A DNA stretch of 64,000 nucleotides. Source: Rhodothermales bacterium. Lineage in GTDB: Bacteria; Bacteroidota; Rhodothermia; Rhodothermales; JANQRZ01. The translations under genes were made by a program, and so were the position numbers. Positions 24,972 through 33,902 of the stretch are shown here, piece after piece (the stretch's first letter is position 1; each line of letters opens with the position of its first letter). Below the pieces are notes generated by a model that saw only the letters and a list, made by a program, of their open reading frames with translations, was not told where the DNA came from and ran no database searches. The stretch covers positions 50,444-114,443 of the forward strand of contig JBDUXZ010000033.1 of the NCBI GenBank assembly GCA_039944855.1, given 5' to 3'.

Positions 24972-26321
24972 CTACGCCTCCTCTCCCTCGGCGGCGGCCT
25001 CTTCGGCGGCGCGCGCGGCCTCCATCTCCTCCTGCGTCGTCTCGACCACGTCGAAGCGCGACGTGAGCGCGGCGAACAGCTTGTCGTTGAGGATGCGCTG
25101 CTGGATGCCTTCGAGGAGCTGCGGCTGCTGGGCGACGAACTGCTTCACCGTCGCCGCGTCGAACGGGCCGTTCTCGGCCATCCGCTCGAACTCGGCCTCG
25201 AAGTCCTCCTCCGTCAGGTCAAGGTCTTCCTGCTCCATCACGACGTCCTTGAGCAGCATCCAGCGGACCTGCGTCTCGGCGTTCTCGCGGTTGGCGCCGC
25301 GGAAGCCGCCGCGGTCGAACCCGGCCGGCAGCTTGCCCTCGTTCTGCTTGGCGACCTCTTCCTCCATCCCGTCGAGTACAGTCTCGATGAGGGTCTCGGG
25401 CACGGCGAAGTCGTGCTTCTCGAGGAGCTCGCGGACGATCTCCTCGCGCATCATCTCGCCGGACATCCGCTCCCACGCCTGCTTCATCTCGCCACGAATC
25501 ATGTCGCGGAAGGCGTCGACGGTCTCGACCTGCCCCGCGCTCTGCTCCTTGACGAACTCCTCGTCGAACGCCGGCAGCTCGCGCTGCTTCACGTCCTGCA
25601 CCGTCACGAGGAAGCGGTCCACGTGGTCGTCGTGGTCGTGCCCTTCGTCCGGACCGTGCTGGTGCGGGAGGTCGACGGTGAACGTGTCGCCGGCCTTTTT
25701 GCCGAGGAGCGCATCCTTGAGCTCGGAGCGGAGGCGCTCGTCGTCGAGCTCGACCTCCTGCCCTTCCTGCCGCTCGCCGACGATCGGCGTGTTGCTCTCT
25801 TTGTCGACGCGCTGGAGGTCGATAATCACGACGTCGTCCTCGGTCGCGGCGGTTTCGGTCGGGGTGAGCGTCGCTTGACGGCGGAGGCGGCGCTGCACTT
25901 CCTCTTCGATGTCCTCGTCGGCGATGTCGCGGACGAGCTTGCGGACCTGCACGTCGGAGAGGTCGGCGAGCTCGACGGTCGGGCGGATGCCGAAGCGGAC
26001 GACGGCGTGGAGGTCGCTGCCCATCTCGTAGTCGAGCGTGACGAGGCGGGGCTGCCCGAGGACGTCGCGGCTCTCGTCGCCGGCCACCTCGTCGCGGTAC
26101 GCCTCGCCGATGACCTCCTCGGCGACCTGCGCGGCGATCGCCTCGCCGTACATCTTCTTCGCGATCGAGACGGGGACCTTGCCCGGGCGGAAGCCCTTGA
26201 GGTTCATCTTCTTCCGCTGCGCGTTGAGCGCCTCGTTCAGGCGCGGCTCCAGTTCTTCGTTCGTGGCTCGGATGTCGAGCTCGAAGTCGACGGGGGAGCG
26301 CTCGTTGATCGTGACGTCCAT
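24972..26321 (-). CDS. tig: Trigger factor
   Basis: A 449-residue ribosome-associated chaperone. The N-terminal ribosome-binding domain contains FRPGKVPVSIAKKMYG, the counterpart of the GFRxGKxP signature. A FKBP-like prolyl isomerase segment (about 160-245) is unusually charged and includes a His/Asp-rich stretch (HQHGPDEGHDHDDHVD). The C-terminal helical arms follow (EEFVKEQSAGQVETVDAFRDMI...). It ends in an Ala/Glu-rich tail. It is upstream of clpP on the same strand. Confidence 0.93.
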   Translation of the reverse strand: MDVTINERSPVDFELDIRATNEELEPRLNEALNAQRKKMNLKGFRPGKVPVSIAKKMYGEAIAAQVAEEVIGEAYRDEVAGDESRDVLGQPRLVTLDYEMGSDLHAVVRFGIRPTVELADLSDVQVRKLVRDIADEDIEEEVQRRLRRQATLTPTETAATEDDVVIIDLQRVDKESNTPIVGERQEGQEVELDDERLRSELKDALLGKKAGDTFTVDLPHQHGPDEGHDHDDHVDRFLVTVQDVKQRELPAFDEEFVKEQSAGQVETVDAFRDMIRGEMKQAWERMSGEMMREEIVRELLEKHDFAVPETLIETVLDGMEEEVAKQNEGKLPAGFDRGGFRGANRENAETQVRWMLLKDVVMEQEDLDLTEEDFEAEFERMAENGPFDAATVKQFVAQQPQLLEGIQQRILNDKLFAALTSRFDVVETTQEEMEAARAAEEAAAEGEEA

Positions 26322-26459
26322 GACGGGGAGGGCAATCTAGGGAGAGGGGTAAAAAGCGACGCGGCCCCACAGCGGCGGGACCGCGCATCGGTCGAACGGA
26401 GCTTCAACTTACCGGGTTCTCCGGCCACAGACCGTGAAGGATCACGGCATTCCACACGC

Positions 26460-26684
26460 TCAGCCCCCGATGCTGCCCCATCCTTTCGGCGCGAGGTGGA
26501 GGTTGGCGCGCACGATGAGCCAGAGGAACGGCCCCGCCGGCCAGAGCACGGAGACGAGCGCGACGGCGAGCCACCCGTCGAAGCCGCGCCGCCGGGCGTC
26601 GCGGTAGACCCACCGCGCCGTGAGCCCGTAGCTCGCTAGCCAAACGACGAGTGCGACGATCCCGGAGACGAAAGCGATGTCCAT
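26460..26684 (-). CDS. Small two-TM membrane protein (74 aa)
   Basis: A 74-residue protein with two hydrophobic helices (FVSGIVALVVWLASYGLTA and LAVALVSVLWPAGPFLWLIV) joined by a basic loop with RWVYRDARRRGFDGW. Short proteins with a W-x-Y-x-D-A-x-x-R-G-x-x-G-W loop are common in bacterial membranes, with no assigned function. The ATG at 26684 gives a start directly before the first helix; the longer reading enters a repeat element. Confidence 0.65.
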   Translation of the reverse strand: MDIAFVSGIVALVVWLASYGLTARWVYRDARRRGFDGWLAVALVSVLWPAGPFLWLIVRANLHLAPKGWGSIGG

Positions 26685-26730
26685 GACAGTGCGGGCAGGC
26701 GGTGCAGAAGGGGCCGCGAACAAACCTCTC

Positions 26731-26859
26731 GTCATTGCGAGGAGCGTTAGCGACGCGGCAACCCCGAAGGGCTCAGCGCAGCTAATCTCCAACAGATCAG
26801 CAAACCGAGGGAGATTGCCGCGTCGCTACGGGACAAGTCCCTGCGCTTCTCGCAATGAC
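26731..26859. repeat. TGTCATTGCGAG-family inverted-end element, copy 1
   Basis: A 129-bp element bounded by GTCATTGCGA and TCGCAATGAC. It contains AATCTCC...GGAGATT-type internal symmetry and matches the 63573-63664 element at its ends and core. Such elements are widespread in bacterial genomes. Confidence 0.75.
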
Positions 26860-26917
26860 AAGCTGTGGTTTGCTCTGGGTTTACTACGACGCCCACGTCC
26901 GTCCGTTCTCCGCCGAC

Positions 26918-27844
26918 TCAGACGGGCTGCGCGGTGAGTGCGTCCACCGTTGCGAGGTCGTCCTCGCTCAACCGCCATCCGGCCGCCGCGACGTTCGCGC
27001 GGACCTGCGACGGCTTCGTCGCCCCGGCGATCACGGAGGCGACGGTCGGCTGCGCGAGCAGCCACGAGAAGGCGAGGTCGAGGATCGTGTGATCCCGCGC
27101 GGCGGCGAAGTCGATGAGCGCTTCGACGCGGCCGAGGTTGGACTCGGTGAGCAGCGTGTCGCCCATCGACTCGAAGTAGCTCCCCTCCTTCCCGCCGAGG
27201 CGGCTGCCCGCCGGCACGGCATCGCCCTTCCGGTACTTCCCCGTGAGGAGCCCGCTCTTGAGCGGGAAGTACGGCACGAACGCGAGGCCGAGCGCTTCGC
27301 ACGCGTCGAGCGTGCCCTCTTCCGGCGCGCGGTGGAGCAGGCTGTACTCGTTCTGCAGCGCGACGAACCGCGCCCCGCCGGCAGCGGCTTCGTCTGCCTC
27401 GCGGAGTTGCTCGGGCGAGAGGTTCGAGCACGCGATCTCACGGACCTTCCCGGCCTGCACGAGGTCATCGAGCGCGCCGAGCGTGTCCGCGATCGGCGTC
27501 TCGTCGTTGGGCTTGTGGAGGTAGTAGAGGTCGATGCGGTCCGTGCCGAGGCGGCGGAGGCTGTCCTCGCACTGCTGCTTCACCGCGTCCGGCGCCGTGC
27601 TCACGCGGTTGCCGAACTTCGTCGCGATCACAACCTCATCGCGGCGGTCGCCGAGGGCGCGGCCGAGGATCCGCTCGCTCTCGCCGTCGCCGTAGGCCGC
27701 CGCCGTGTCGAAGTGCGTGATGCCGGCGTCGAGCGCGGCGTGGATGACCTCGCGCGACGCCGCCTCGTCGATGTGCCAGCCGAAGTTGTTGCAGCCGAGG
27801 CCGACGGTGGAGACGGAGAGGGAGCCGATGCGTCGCGTGTCCAT
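26918..27844 (-). CDS. Aldo/keto reductase
   Basis: A 308-residue NADPH-dependent reductase of the AKR superfamily. The catalytic tetrad is visible: Asp and Tyr in HFDTAAAYGDGESE, Lys in VVIATKFG, His in DLYYLHKPN. The cofactor segment near the C-terminus is VIAGATKPSQVRAN. It probably reduces aldehydes or ketones in the cytosol; the substrate is unknown. The start MDTRRIG at 27844 fits the family N-terminus. Confidence 0.9.
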   Translation of the reverse strand: MDTRRIGSLSVSTVGLGCNNFGWHIDEAASREVIHAALDAGITHFDTAAAYGDGESERILGRALGDRRDEVVIATKFGNRVSTAPDAVKQQCEDSLRRLGTDRIDLYYLHKPNDETPIADTLGALDDLVQAGKVREIACSNLSPEQLREADEAAAGGARFVALQNEYSLLHRAPEEGTLDACEALGLAFVPYFPLKSGLLTGKYRKGDAVPAGSRLGGKEGSYFESMGDTLLTESNLGRVEALIDFAAARDHTILDLAFSWLLAQPTVASVIAGATKPSQVRANVAAAGWRLSEDDLATVDALTAQPV

Positions 27845-27948
27845 GAGAGGTGGGGCGAAGAGAGAGGAGAAGGGTCGCCCCCTTGTTCCGACGACCAACC
27901 GCCCCTGTTCCGCTCGTCCCCGGACCCCTCACGCCGTCGAGCACGGAC

Positions 27949-28332
27949 CTACCACAGGGTCTGCACCGGGTAGGCTGTCAGCGCCGAGTCGCGCGTGACG
28001 AGTACCGCCCCCTCTACTTGGGCCTGTGCGGCGAGGAGACGGTCGAACGGATCGCGGTGGTGGAGCGGCAGGGCTCCGAGCGCCAACACATGCCGCAGGG
28101 TTACAGGCAGAATCTGTACTCCATTCGCCTCCTGGTCTTCGACGAGCCTCGTCAGTGGAGCCCGGAGTTCCAGCTTTCCAATCGCGTGCTTTATCTGCAT
28201 CTCCCACGGCACGACTACGCTCAGCAACACGACGTTGGCCGGATCGCGTAACGCCAAACGTGCCCTTTCCGACAGGCGGTCGGGGGCGCTATCCCACCAG
28301 ATGAAGCTGTGCGTATCGAGGAGCAGTCTCAC
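27949..28332 (-). CDS. vapC: PIN-domain toxin (VapC-like)
   Basis: A 127-residue PIN domain of the PhoU/VapC type with LLLDTHSFIWW (first Asp), PWEMQIKHAIGKL (Glu) and LHHRDPFDRLLAAQA...LVTRDSAL (later acidic residues). It probably cleaves RNA. Its ATG overlaps the antitoxin stop by 4 bp, the typical antitoxin-first module. It closely resembles the PIN toxins paired with Phd-type antitoxins. Confidence 0.88.
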   Translation of the reverse strand: MRLLLDTHSFIWWDSAPDRLSERARLALRDPANVVLLSVVVPWEMQIKHAIGKLELRAPLTRLVEDQEANGVQILPVTLRHVLALGALPLHHRDPFDRLLAAQAQVEGAVLVTRDSALTAYPVQTLW

Positions 28333-28586
28333 ACGTCGTCCTCGTCCGCTCCCTCATCGAGCGGATCGGTCTCACTGAACCAGAAGCTCTCCGGCAGCGG
28401 CTCGTCGAAGTCGTCGCTCATCACGATGGCTCCGGGGTGCAACCCTGCGACGCGGTGCTTTAAGACCGGTACGAGCCGGAAGACCGCTCCGTCACCGCGT
28501 TCGATAACGACCTCGGTTCCGTCGGCGGCCTCGTCCATCAGTTCATCCAACCGCTCCTTCGCTTCCCTCACTTCGACTTTACGCAT
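28329..28586 (-). CDS. Phd/YefM-type antitoxin
   Basis: An 85-residue antitoxin. The N-terminal dimer/DNA-binding part is KVEVREAKERLDELMDEAADGTEVVIERGD, the pattern of the PhdYeFM family, followed by FRLVPV and an acidic C-terminal tail (DEPLPESFWFSETDPLDEGADEDDV) that would wrap the PIN toxin. The ATG at 28586 aligns with the family. It is translated first in the two-gene operon and presumably represses its own promoter. Confidence 0.85.
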   Translation of the reverse strand: MRKVEVREAKERLDELMDEAADGTEVVIERGDGAVFRLVPVLKHRVAGLHPGAIVMSDDFDEPLPESFWFSETDPLDEGADEDDV

Positions 28587-28658
28587 GAGACTCCCGATCA
28601 GGTAAGGTCTAAAACTACGCTGCTCACTCCGAAACGTTCGACGGCCGCTTGTCACAGA

Positions 28659-29099
28659 CTATCCGTAGAACTGTCCCTTCCCCGCTTGAGCCAGCACCTT
28701 CTGTTTGAACTGCTGATAGCGCTCCAGCTTATCGCCGTCGATGAGCTTACCATCTACGGGTAGGGGCTCCCGATGCTTACGCTGAGAACGTGCTTCCCAA
28801 TATGCTTCGGCCTCTGCGATGTCTGTCGCGCTCTCAGCGTCGATCCTACGTACTATTTCGATGGCTTTGAGCGCCACTTCTTTCACCGAATCGCGCATCG
28901 CCGTTTTGAGAGTCCGAATTGCTTCGTCGCCACTGAGTCTCCCGAGCGCGTCAACGGCTGCGAGTCGGACGCGGAAACGCTCAGCGCTCACTGCGTGAAT
29001 CAGCATCGATACGTCCCCACGGTCACGAAACGCATCGACGTGGTGCACCCGCATTCGGAGGACACCGTACCGCAGCCCGAGTCTGATCGCTGGATTCAT
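28659..29099 (-). CDS. HEAT-repeat hypothetical protein (146 aa)
   Basis: A 146-residue helical protein with at least two HEAT-like repeats: DVSMLIHAVSAERFRVRLAAVDALGRLSGDEAIRTLKTAM and DSVKEVALKAIEIVRRI. A charged C-terminal segment (KLERYQQFKQKVLAQAGKGQFYG) follows. There is no signal peptide. G+C is lower than in the neighbours, similar to the adjacent toxin-antitoxin genes, which may mark a small acquired patch (27.9-29.1 kb). The function is unknown. Confidence 0.65.
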   Translation of the reverse strand: MNPAIRLGLRYGVLRMRVHHVDAFRDRGDVSMLIHAVSAERFRVRLAAVDALGRLSGDEAIRTLKTAMRDSVKEVALKAIEIVRRIDAESATDIAEAEAYWEARSQRKHREPLPVDGKLIDGDKLERYQQFKQKVLAQAGKGQFYG

Positions 29100-29113
29100 A
29101 GTCAGAGAGCTTC

Positions 29114-32100
29114 TCAGAAATCCAGCCCGATGGAGAAGTAGACCTGCGCGTCGCCGAAGCCGCGGCCGTCGTAAGGCCACGCCCAGTCCAGCCGGATCGG
29201 GTAGCCCAGCAGGATCGTCCGCAGCCCGACGCCGGTGCCGATGAGGAGGTCGTCGAACACCTCCTTCCCCTCCTCGTTGAGCCGCCGCAGGTCGAAGCCG
29301 CCGTTCGAGATCGTGCCGGCGTCAAGGAAGGCGGTGCCTTGCAGGTTGTAGAGCGGGAGGACGGGGATCGGGCCGGGCAGGATCGCGGCGAAGAGCGGGA
29401 ACCGGAACTCGGCGTTGAGGAGGCCGAAGGCCGAGCCGCTCCGCTCGTCGATCCCGAAGCCGCGCAGCGGGAGCACGGGCGTCCCGAATACGAAGTCGTT
29501 CTCGTCCTCGATGGGGATGCTGCGGAAGTTGGGGTTGATCCAGTTCTGCACGCCGGCGGCGTAGAACCGCTGCGGGTTCGGCCCGAACGACACGCCGCCC
29601 GAGGCGCGGAACGCGAGCGAGTAGTACCGCCCGAGCCCTACGTACTGCCGCGCATCCGCGAGGAGCGTGGCGAATGTGACGGAGACGCCAGGGCTGCCGG
29701 CGAGGCGGAGGGCGTAGCGCCGCCCGCCGGAGGGGAACAGAAAGCCCGGCTCCGTGCCGTCGGTCGTGAACGTCAGCGCGGGATAGAGGAAGACGCGGCT
29801 CCGCGCCCGCAGCGCCGGGTCCACGAGGTCCGTCAGCGAGGTCCCGAGGACGGACATCTCGGCGTCGACGCGGCGGAACTTGTCGAGGGGGTACGAGGCC
29901 GAGAACGTGAGGCCGTAGTTCCGGTAGCGGTAGATCGTCTCGCGCGTGAAGTCGGTGAGCTGGCGGGCGAGGTGGAAACCGGTGAGCGCGAAGTCGGTCC
30001 GGCGCGGGAGGTACTGGTAGGCGAGGAGGTAGTCGGAGTTGCGGAGGTCGATGATCAGGTTCGTCGCGGCGAAGATCTGGTGGTTGCCGAGCATGTCGGA
30101 GAACACCATCTGCGTCACGCTCTGCACGCCGAAAATCGCGTCGTAGCCGACGTTGCCGTAGACGATGTCGGGCGAGAACTTCAGCTTGTAGCGCTTCTCT
30201 TTGAACGAGCCGTCCTCGTTCACGTGGTCGACGGGCTCGAAGCGCGGGCGGATCTGCTCCTCGCGGCGGCGCTGCGCCTCGTCGAAGGCGTCGGAGAAGT
30301 CGTAGTTGCGGAAGTCGACGCGGATCGTGCCGTAGGCCGTCGAGTCCGGCGCGCTCTCGGCGTTGACGCCGTCGGTGGACGCATCGCCCGAGGCGAGGAG
30401 GTCGGGCGGATCGCCGAGCGCGGGGCTGCCGTGCCCGTTCGTGCCGCCGGTCTCTGCCGTCGTGCCCGCCACCGCGACGAGCGGTTCCAGTAGCCGCCGC
30501 GCGCGCATCGGATCGGCGAGGAACGGGTGGTCATTCGCCGCGTCGCGGAGGATCGGGTTGCCGGCGAGCGTCGTCGCCCCCGCGAGCGCGAGCGCGGGGG
30601 CGGGCTCGCCGACGGCTCCCTCGACGCGCTGCGCCCACACCGTCGGCCGCAGCGGGGCCGTCTCGGCGTCGCGGCCGAACGGGTCGCGCAGGAGGTAGAT
30701 CGACGGGACGCCCTCTTTGAGCGCGACGAGCGCGGCCCGCGTGCCGTCCGCGCTGAGGCTGACCTGCGTCACGCCGGTGAGCAGATTCGTGAGCGGGCGC
30801 TCCTCCCCCGTCGCGAGATTCTTCTCCCACAGGTTGTAAATCCCGTTCCGGTCGGAGACGAAGAGGAGCCGGTCGGGATCACTGCCGAACGCGGCGCTCT
30901 GCTCGTCCCAATCGGCGTCGAACGTCAGCCGGTCGAGCCGTCCCGGCGCGCTCAGATCGATCCGATAGAGGTCGAACTGCGCGTAGTCGTGGTCGAGCAT
31001 CGAGAAATTGCGCTCGGTCCAGCGGCCGGTCTCGACGTAGTCGCCGCGGTCGGAGTGGAAGACGAGAGCGCGGCCGTCGGGGCTCCACGCGGGCTCGTGG
31101 TCGGAGAAGAGGTCGGCCGTGTAGTTGACCGTCTCGCCCGTCGCGAGGTCGAGCACATAGAGGTCGGACTGCGGACCGTGCGTCCCCTCGAACGCGATCC
31201 GGCCGCCGTCCGGGCTCCACTTCACGCTGATGATGGCGTCGATTTCCGGCACACGGTAGTGAACGGCGTCGCCGCTGCGCACGTCCACAATCGCAATCGC
31301 GTCGCTCTGCCCGCTCTTCACGGCGACGGCGAGGCGCTCGCCCTCCGGCCCCCACGAGAGGCCGGGCGTGAGGATGCGCAGGCTCTCGAACGAGACGTTA
31401 TTCTGCCCGTCGATGATTTTGCGCGGCGGCGCCTCGCCCGTCGTCTCGACGACGTAGACATCGAAGAGCGGCCCCGTCGCGGTGAGGAACGCCACCTTGT
31501 CGCCCTGCGGCGAGATCGTGGCGCCGGTGTTGTAGTAGCCGCCGTTCTCGTCGGTGACGAGCGCCTTCGCGATCTGGTCGAGGTTCTCGCGCGCGGCGAC
31601 CTCGGGGAAGTAGACGGCCTTGAGCGCGTCGTGCCACCGCTCCGAGAGGTCGTCGAGGTCGAGCCCCGTGGCGCGCTTGAACGAGCCGTTGACGGAGCGA
31701 CTGACGCGGAGGCGCTGGAGGATCTCGGTGATCTTCTCACGGCCGTACTGCGCGGCGACGTAGTCCCACACGGCCTGCCCGCCCCGGTACGCGAAGTAGC
31801 CGCCGAGCCGTTCGATGGGCGCGAGGTAGTCGTTCACGACGGCGTCGCGGACGTACATGTCGGAGTTCGTGTCCCACCCGAGCGCGGCGTACTCGGCGAG
31901 GCCTTCGTTGAACCACAGCGGGATCTGGAGCCGGATGCCGTTCTGGATGATCGACTGGATCGACCCGCCGTAGAACATGTCGTTGATGACGGCGTGGACG
32001 AGCTCGTGGTGGATCACGCGCCGGAAGTCGCGATAGTCGCCGGTGAAGGGGATGGCGACGCGGTTCTTGAACAGCTCCGTCACCCCGCCGATGCCCTCGG

Positions 32101-32440
32101 AGTAGACGGGCAGGTCGACGGCGTTCGTGACGGTGAAGTCGTTGTGGCTCTGGTAGACGAGGAGCGGGATCCGGTCGGTGATCCGGTAGCCGAAGAGATC
32201 CTCGATCTGGGTGTAGGCGTCCTCGGCGGCCTTCGCGGTGAAGTCAGCGAGGGCTCGGCCGCCGGGCTCGTAGTAGTAGACGTCGAAGTGGGTGGACTGG
32301 AGGTACTGCCAGTCGAGCGCCTCGTACTGCACCTTGTTCTTCCCGAAGCGGAAGTACTGCGCCTCCGCCTCGCGCGGCACGCCGAGCCCTGCGACGAGCA
32401 CGGCGACGAGCAGCAGGACGAGGCGACGAACGGTGCGCAT
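29114..32440 (-). CDS. Outer-membrane gluzincin protease-like, beta-propeller and Omp85-like barrel protein
   Basis: A 1108-residue exported protein with three parts. After a signal peptide (to about 27, REAEAQ) comes a peptidase-MA-like metallopeptidase segment with H145-E-L-V-H149 and WFNEGLAEYAA (about 177-187) as third ligand region. A TolB/PD40-like propeller (about 340-650) follows, with WSPDGGRIAFEG, WSPDGRALVFHS and LLFVSDRNGIYNLW blades. The C-terminal third is a BamA-type barrel (GFGIDERSGSAFGLLNAEFRFPL, ending SIGLDF). It probably sits in the outer membrane with protease and propeller in the periplasm. The start at 32440 is the only one giving a signal peptide. Confidence 0.8.
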   Translation of the reverse strand: MRTVRRLVLLLVAVLVAGLGVPREAEAQYFRFGKNKVQYEALDWQYLQSTHFDVYYYEPGGRALADFTAKAAEDAYTQIEDLFGYRITDRIPLLVYQSHNDFTVTNAVDLPVYSEGIGGVTELFKNRVAIPFTGDYRDFRRVIHHELVHAVINDMFYGGSIQSIIQNGIRLQIPLWFNEGLAEYAALGWDTNSDMYVRDAVVNDYLAPIERLGGYFAYRGGQAVWDYVAAQYGREKITEILQRLRVSRSVNGSFKRATGLDLDDLSERWHDALKAVYFPEVAARENLDQIAKALVTDENGGYYNTGATISPQGDKVAFLTATGPLFDVYVVETTGEAPPRKIIDGQNNVSFESLRILTPGLSWGPEGERLAVAVKSGQSDAIAIVDVRSGDAVHYRVPEIDAIISVKWSPDGGRIAFEGTHGPQSDLYVLDLATGETVNYTADLFSDHEPAWSPDGRALVFHSDRGDYVETGRWTERNFSMLDHDYAQFDLYRIDLSAPGRLDRLTFDADWDEQSAAFGSDPDRLLFVSDRNGIYNLWEKNLATGEERPLTNLLTGVTQVSLSADGTRAALVALKEGVPSIYLLRDPFGRDAETAPLRPTVWAQRVEGAVGEPAPALALAGATTLAGNPILRDAANDHPFLADPMRARRLLEPLVAVAGTTAETGGTNGHGSPALGDPPDLLASGDASTDGVNAESAPDSTAYGTIRVDFRNYDFSDAFDEAQRRREEQIRPRFEPVDHVNEDGSFKEKRYKLKFSPDIVYGNVGYDAIFGVQSVTQMVFSDMLGNHQIFAATNLIIDLRNSDYLLAYQYLPRRTDFALTGFHLARQLTDFTRETIYRYRNYGLTFSASYPLDKFRRVDAEMSVLGTSLTDLVDPALRARSRVFLYPALTFTTDGTEPGFLFPSGGRRYALRLAGSPGVSVTFATLLADARQYVGLGRYYSLAFRASGGVSFGPNPQRFYAAGVQNWINPNFRSIPIEDENDFVFGTPVLPLRGFGIDERSGSAFGLLNAEFRFPLFAAILPGPIPVLPLYNLQGTAFLDAGTISNGGFDLRRLNEEGKEVFDDLLIGTGVGLRTILLGYPIRLDWAWPYDGRGFGDAQVYFSIGLDF

Positions 32441-33077
32441 GGCGGGAGCGGAAGGCGTCTCAGACGATAGCGTAATCCCCCACCCGGCGCAACCCATTCC
32501 GGCGAGGCGGATCGAGCGGCGCTGGTATTTCGTGACCGTCTGCGTGCGCCACCGCCTGTGCCTGCTCGGCGACGTAGAGGGCGACGTCGTCCGCCTCACC
32601 CCCGCCGGCCGGATGGTGGAGGCGTGGTGGCACCACCTGCCTCACAAATTCTCCCACCTCTGCCTCGACGCCTTCGTCGTGATGCCCCACCACATCCATG
32701 GGATCGTCGGAATCATGGATACCCGACCCACAACCGTTTCACCACCCACGACCATTCCCCCGACCGTAGGGGCGGACCCACGTGTCCGCCCTCCGTCCGA
32801 GCCCGGTGCCATCCCCCACCAGGGCGCACACGTGGGTGCGCCCCTACCGACGGTCGTTCAATGGTGGAAGACGATGACGACGAATGCGTACATCCGGGGC
32901 GTCAGGGCCGCGGGGTGGCCGCCGTTCGACGGGCAGCTGTGGCAACGGAATTATTGGGAACGGATCATCCGCACCCCACGCGAACTCGATCTGACGCGCC
33001 GATATATCGCCGGCAATCCTCTGCGGTGGCATCTCGACCCGATGAACCCCGGCCGGCCTCAAAATCAACCGGAGTGA
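32439..33077 (+). CDS. REP-associated tyrosine transposase (RAYT, Y1_Tnp family)
   Basis: A 212-residue IS200-like transposase. It opens with RRIERRWYFVTVCVRHRLCLLGDV, has the HUH motif in VMPHHIHGIVG (H85-I-H87), LWQRNYWERIIRTPREL, and the probable catalytic Tyr in RRYIAGNPLRWH. RAYTs cut and join REP hairpins as single strands. Residues about 110-137 are encoded by two REP palindromes in inverted orientation. The ATG at 32439 overlaps the divergent gene's ATG in a shared CATG; the conserved part begins near residue 22, so a later start is possible. No second IS gene is present. Confidence 0.82.
   Translation: MAGAEGVSDDSVIPHPAQPIPARRIERRWYFVTVCVRHRLCLLGDVEGDVVRLTPAGRMVEAWWHHLPHKFSHLCLDAFVVMPHHIHGIVGIMDTRPTTVSPPTTIPPTVGADPRVRPPSEPGAIPHQGAHVGAPLPTVVQWWKTMTTNAYIRGVRAAGWPPFDGQLWQRNYWERIIRTPRELDLTRRYIAGNPLRWHLDPMNPGRPQNQPE
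32766..32847. repeat. Inverted pair of REP palindromes inside the RAYT coding region
   Basis: 32766-32791 begins GTAGGGGCGGACCC, and the complement of 32822-32847 begins GTAGGGGCGCACCC. Each can fold and the pair can form a larger hairpin. They stay in frame and encode VGADPRVRP and GAHVGAPL segments. Confidence 0.8.
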
Positions 33078-33089
33078 CGAGCGTGACGC

Positions 33090-33839
33090 TCAGCGCCCGA
33101 AGTTGTAGGCGAAGCCGACGTACGGGACGAACGGGAAGCCGTCGAAGTCGTCGCCGGTGCCGAAGGGGCGGAAGAGGGCGAGGTCGACGGCGATCTGATC
33201 GCCGAAGAAGCGGACGCCGCCGGAGCCGATGCCGCCCGTCGAGCCGTCGCCGAAGCCGACGTAGTTCTCGGTGATGAGCTTGATCGAGTTCGAGAGTTGG
33301 AGCTCGCCGCCGAGCATGACGACCACGCCGTCGGAGAGCGAGAACGCGAAGTCGTCTTCGGTCTCGCAGACGTCGCCGGAGCAGGTCGTCGTCGTGCCGT
33401 CGTAGCCGGCGTAAGCGACGTACGTGCCGAGCGTGACCGAGCGCCGCGCCGAGCCGAAGGTGGCGAGGCCGTAGACCGTCCCGCCGAACCCCTCGCCCCC
33501 ACCTTCGCCCACCGGCGTCAGAAACAGCCCGCCGACGGCGATGTCCACGTTCTCCGCGCTAAACGCCCGCGCCTTCGTGTTGACCGTGAGGATCTGCGTC
33601 GACGAGCCGGGGAGGATCGAGACGCCGGCCGAGGCGTCGAGCCACTCGGTGAAGCCGTAGGCGACGGACGGGAAGAACACCATGTAGTCCGAGAAGCGGC
33701 CCTGGCCTTGCGGCATCGTCCGCGCCGTGGGCGAGAGGAAGAGCCGGGTCCCGTTCGGGTCGAGCCGCTCGGGTGCCTGCGCGAGCGCGGCGGGGGCGAC
33801 GAGGAGGAGGCAGAGGGCGAGGCAGACGGAGCGGAGCAT
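33090..33839 (-). CDS. Predicted outer-membrane beta-barrel protein, hypothetical
   Basis: A 249-residue exported protein with a signal peptide (CLLLVAPAALAQ). Amphipathic strands alternate through the rest (FSDYMVFFPSVAYGFTEWLDASAGVSIL, TLGTYVAYAGYD, VVVMLGGELQLS, PFVPYVGFAYNFGR), ending in an aromatic-x-aromatic pattern typical of small barrels. Two cysteines in TTTCSGDVCETED may form a loop disulfide. I do not recognise a named family, and the function is unknown. Confidence 0.7.
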   Translation of the reverse strand: MLRSVCLALCLLLVAPAALAQAPERLDPNGTRLFLSPTARTMPQGQGRFSDYMVFFPSVAYGFTEWLDASAGVSILPGSSTQILTVNTKARAFSAENVDIAVGGLFLTPVGEGGGEGFGGTVYGLATFGSARRSVTLGTYVAYAGYDGTTTTCSGDVCETEDDFAFSLSDGVVVMLGGELQLSNSIKLITENYVGFGDGSTGGIGSGGVRFFGDQIAVDLALFRPFGTGDDFDGFPFVPYVGFAYNFGR

Positions 33840-33902
33840 CGGGGTGGCGCGGAGCGCGAAAGAGGGAATGGGGTGATGCGCGCTATAGCCGCTGGCTCCG
33901 CC

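Noticed and set aside
29339..30493. Plus-strand frames opposite the large barrel protein
   Set aside because: Low-complexity Arg/Glu/Val translations typical of antisense GC-rich DNA, with no start or ribosome-binding support.
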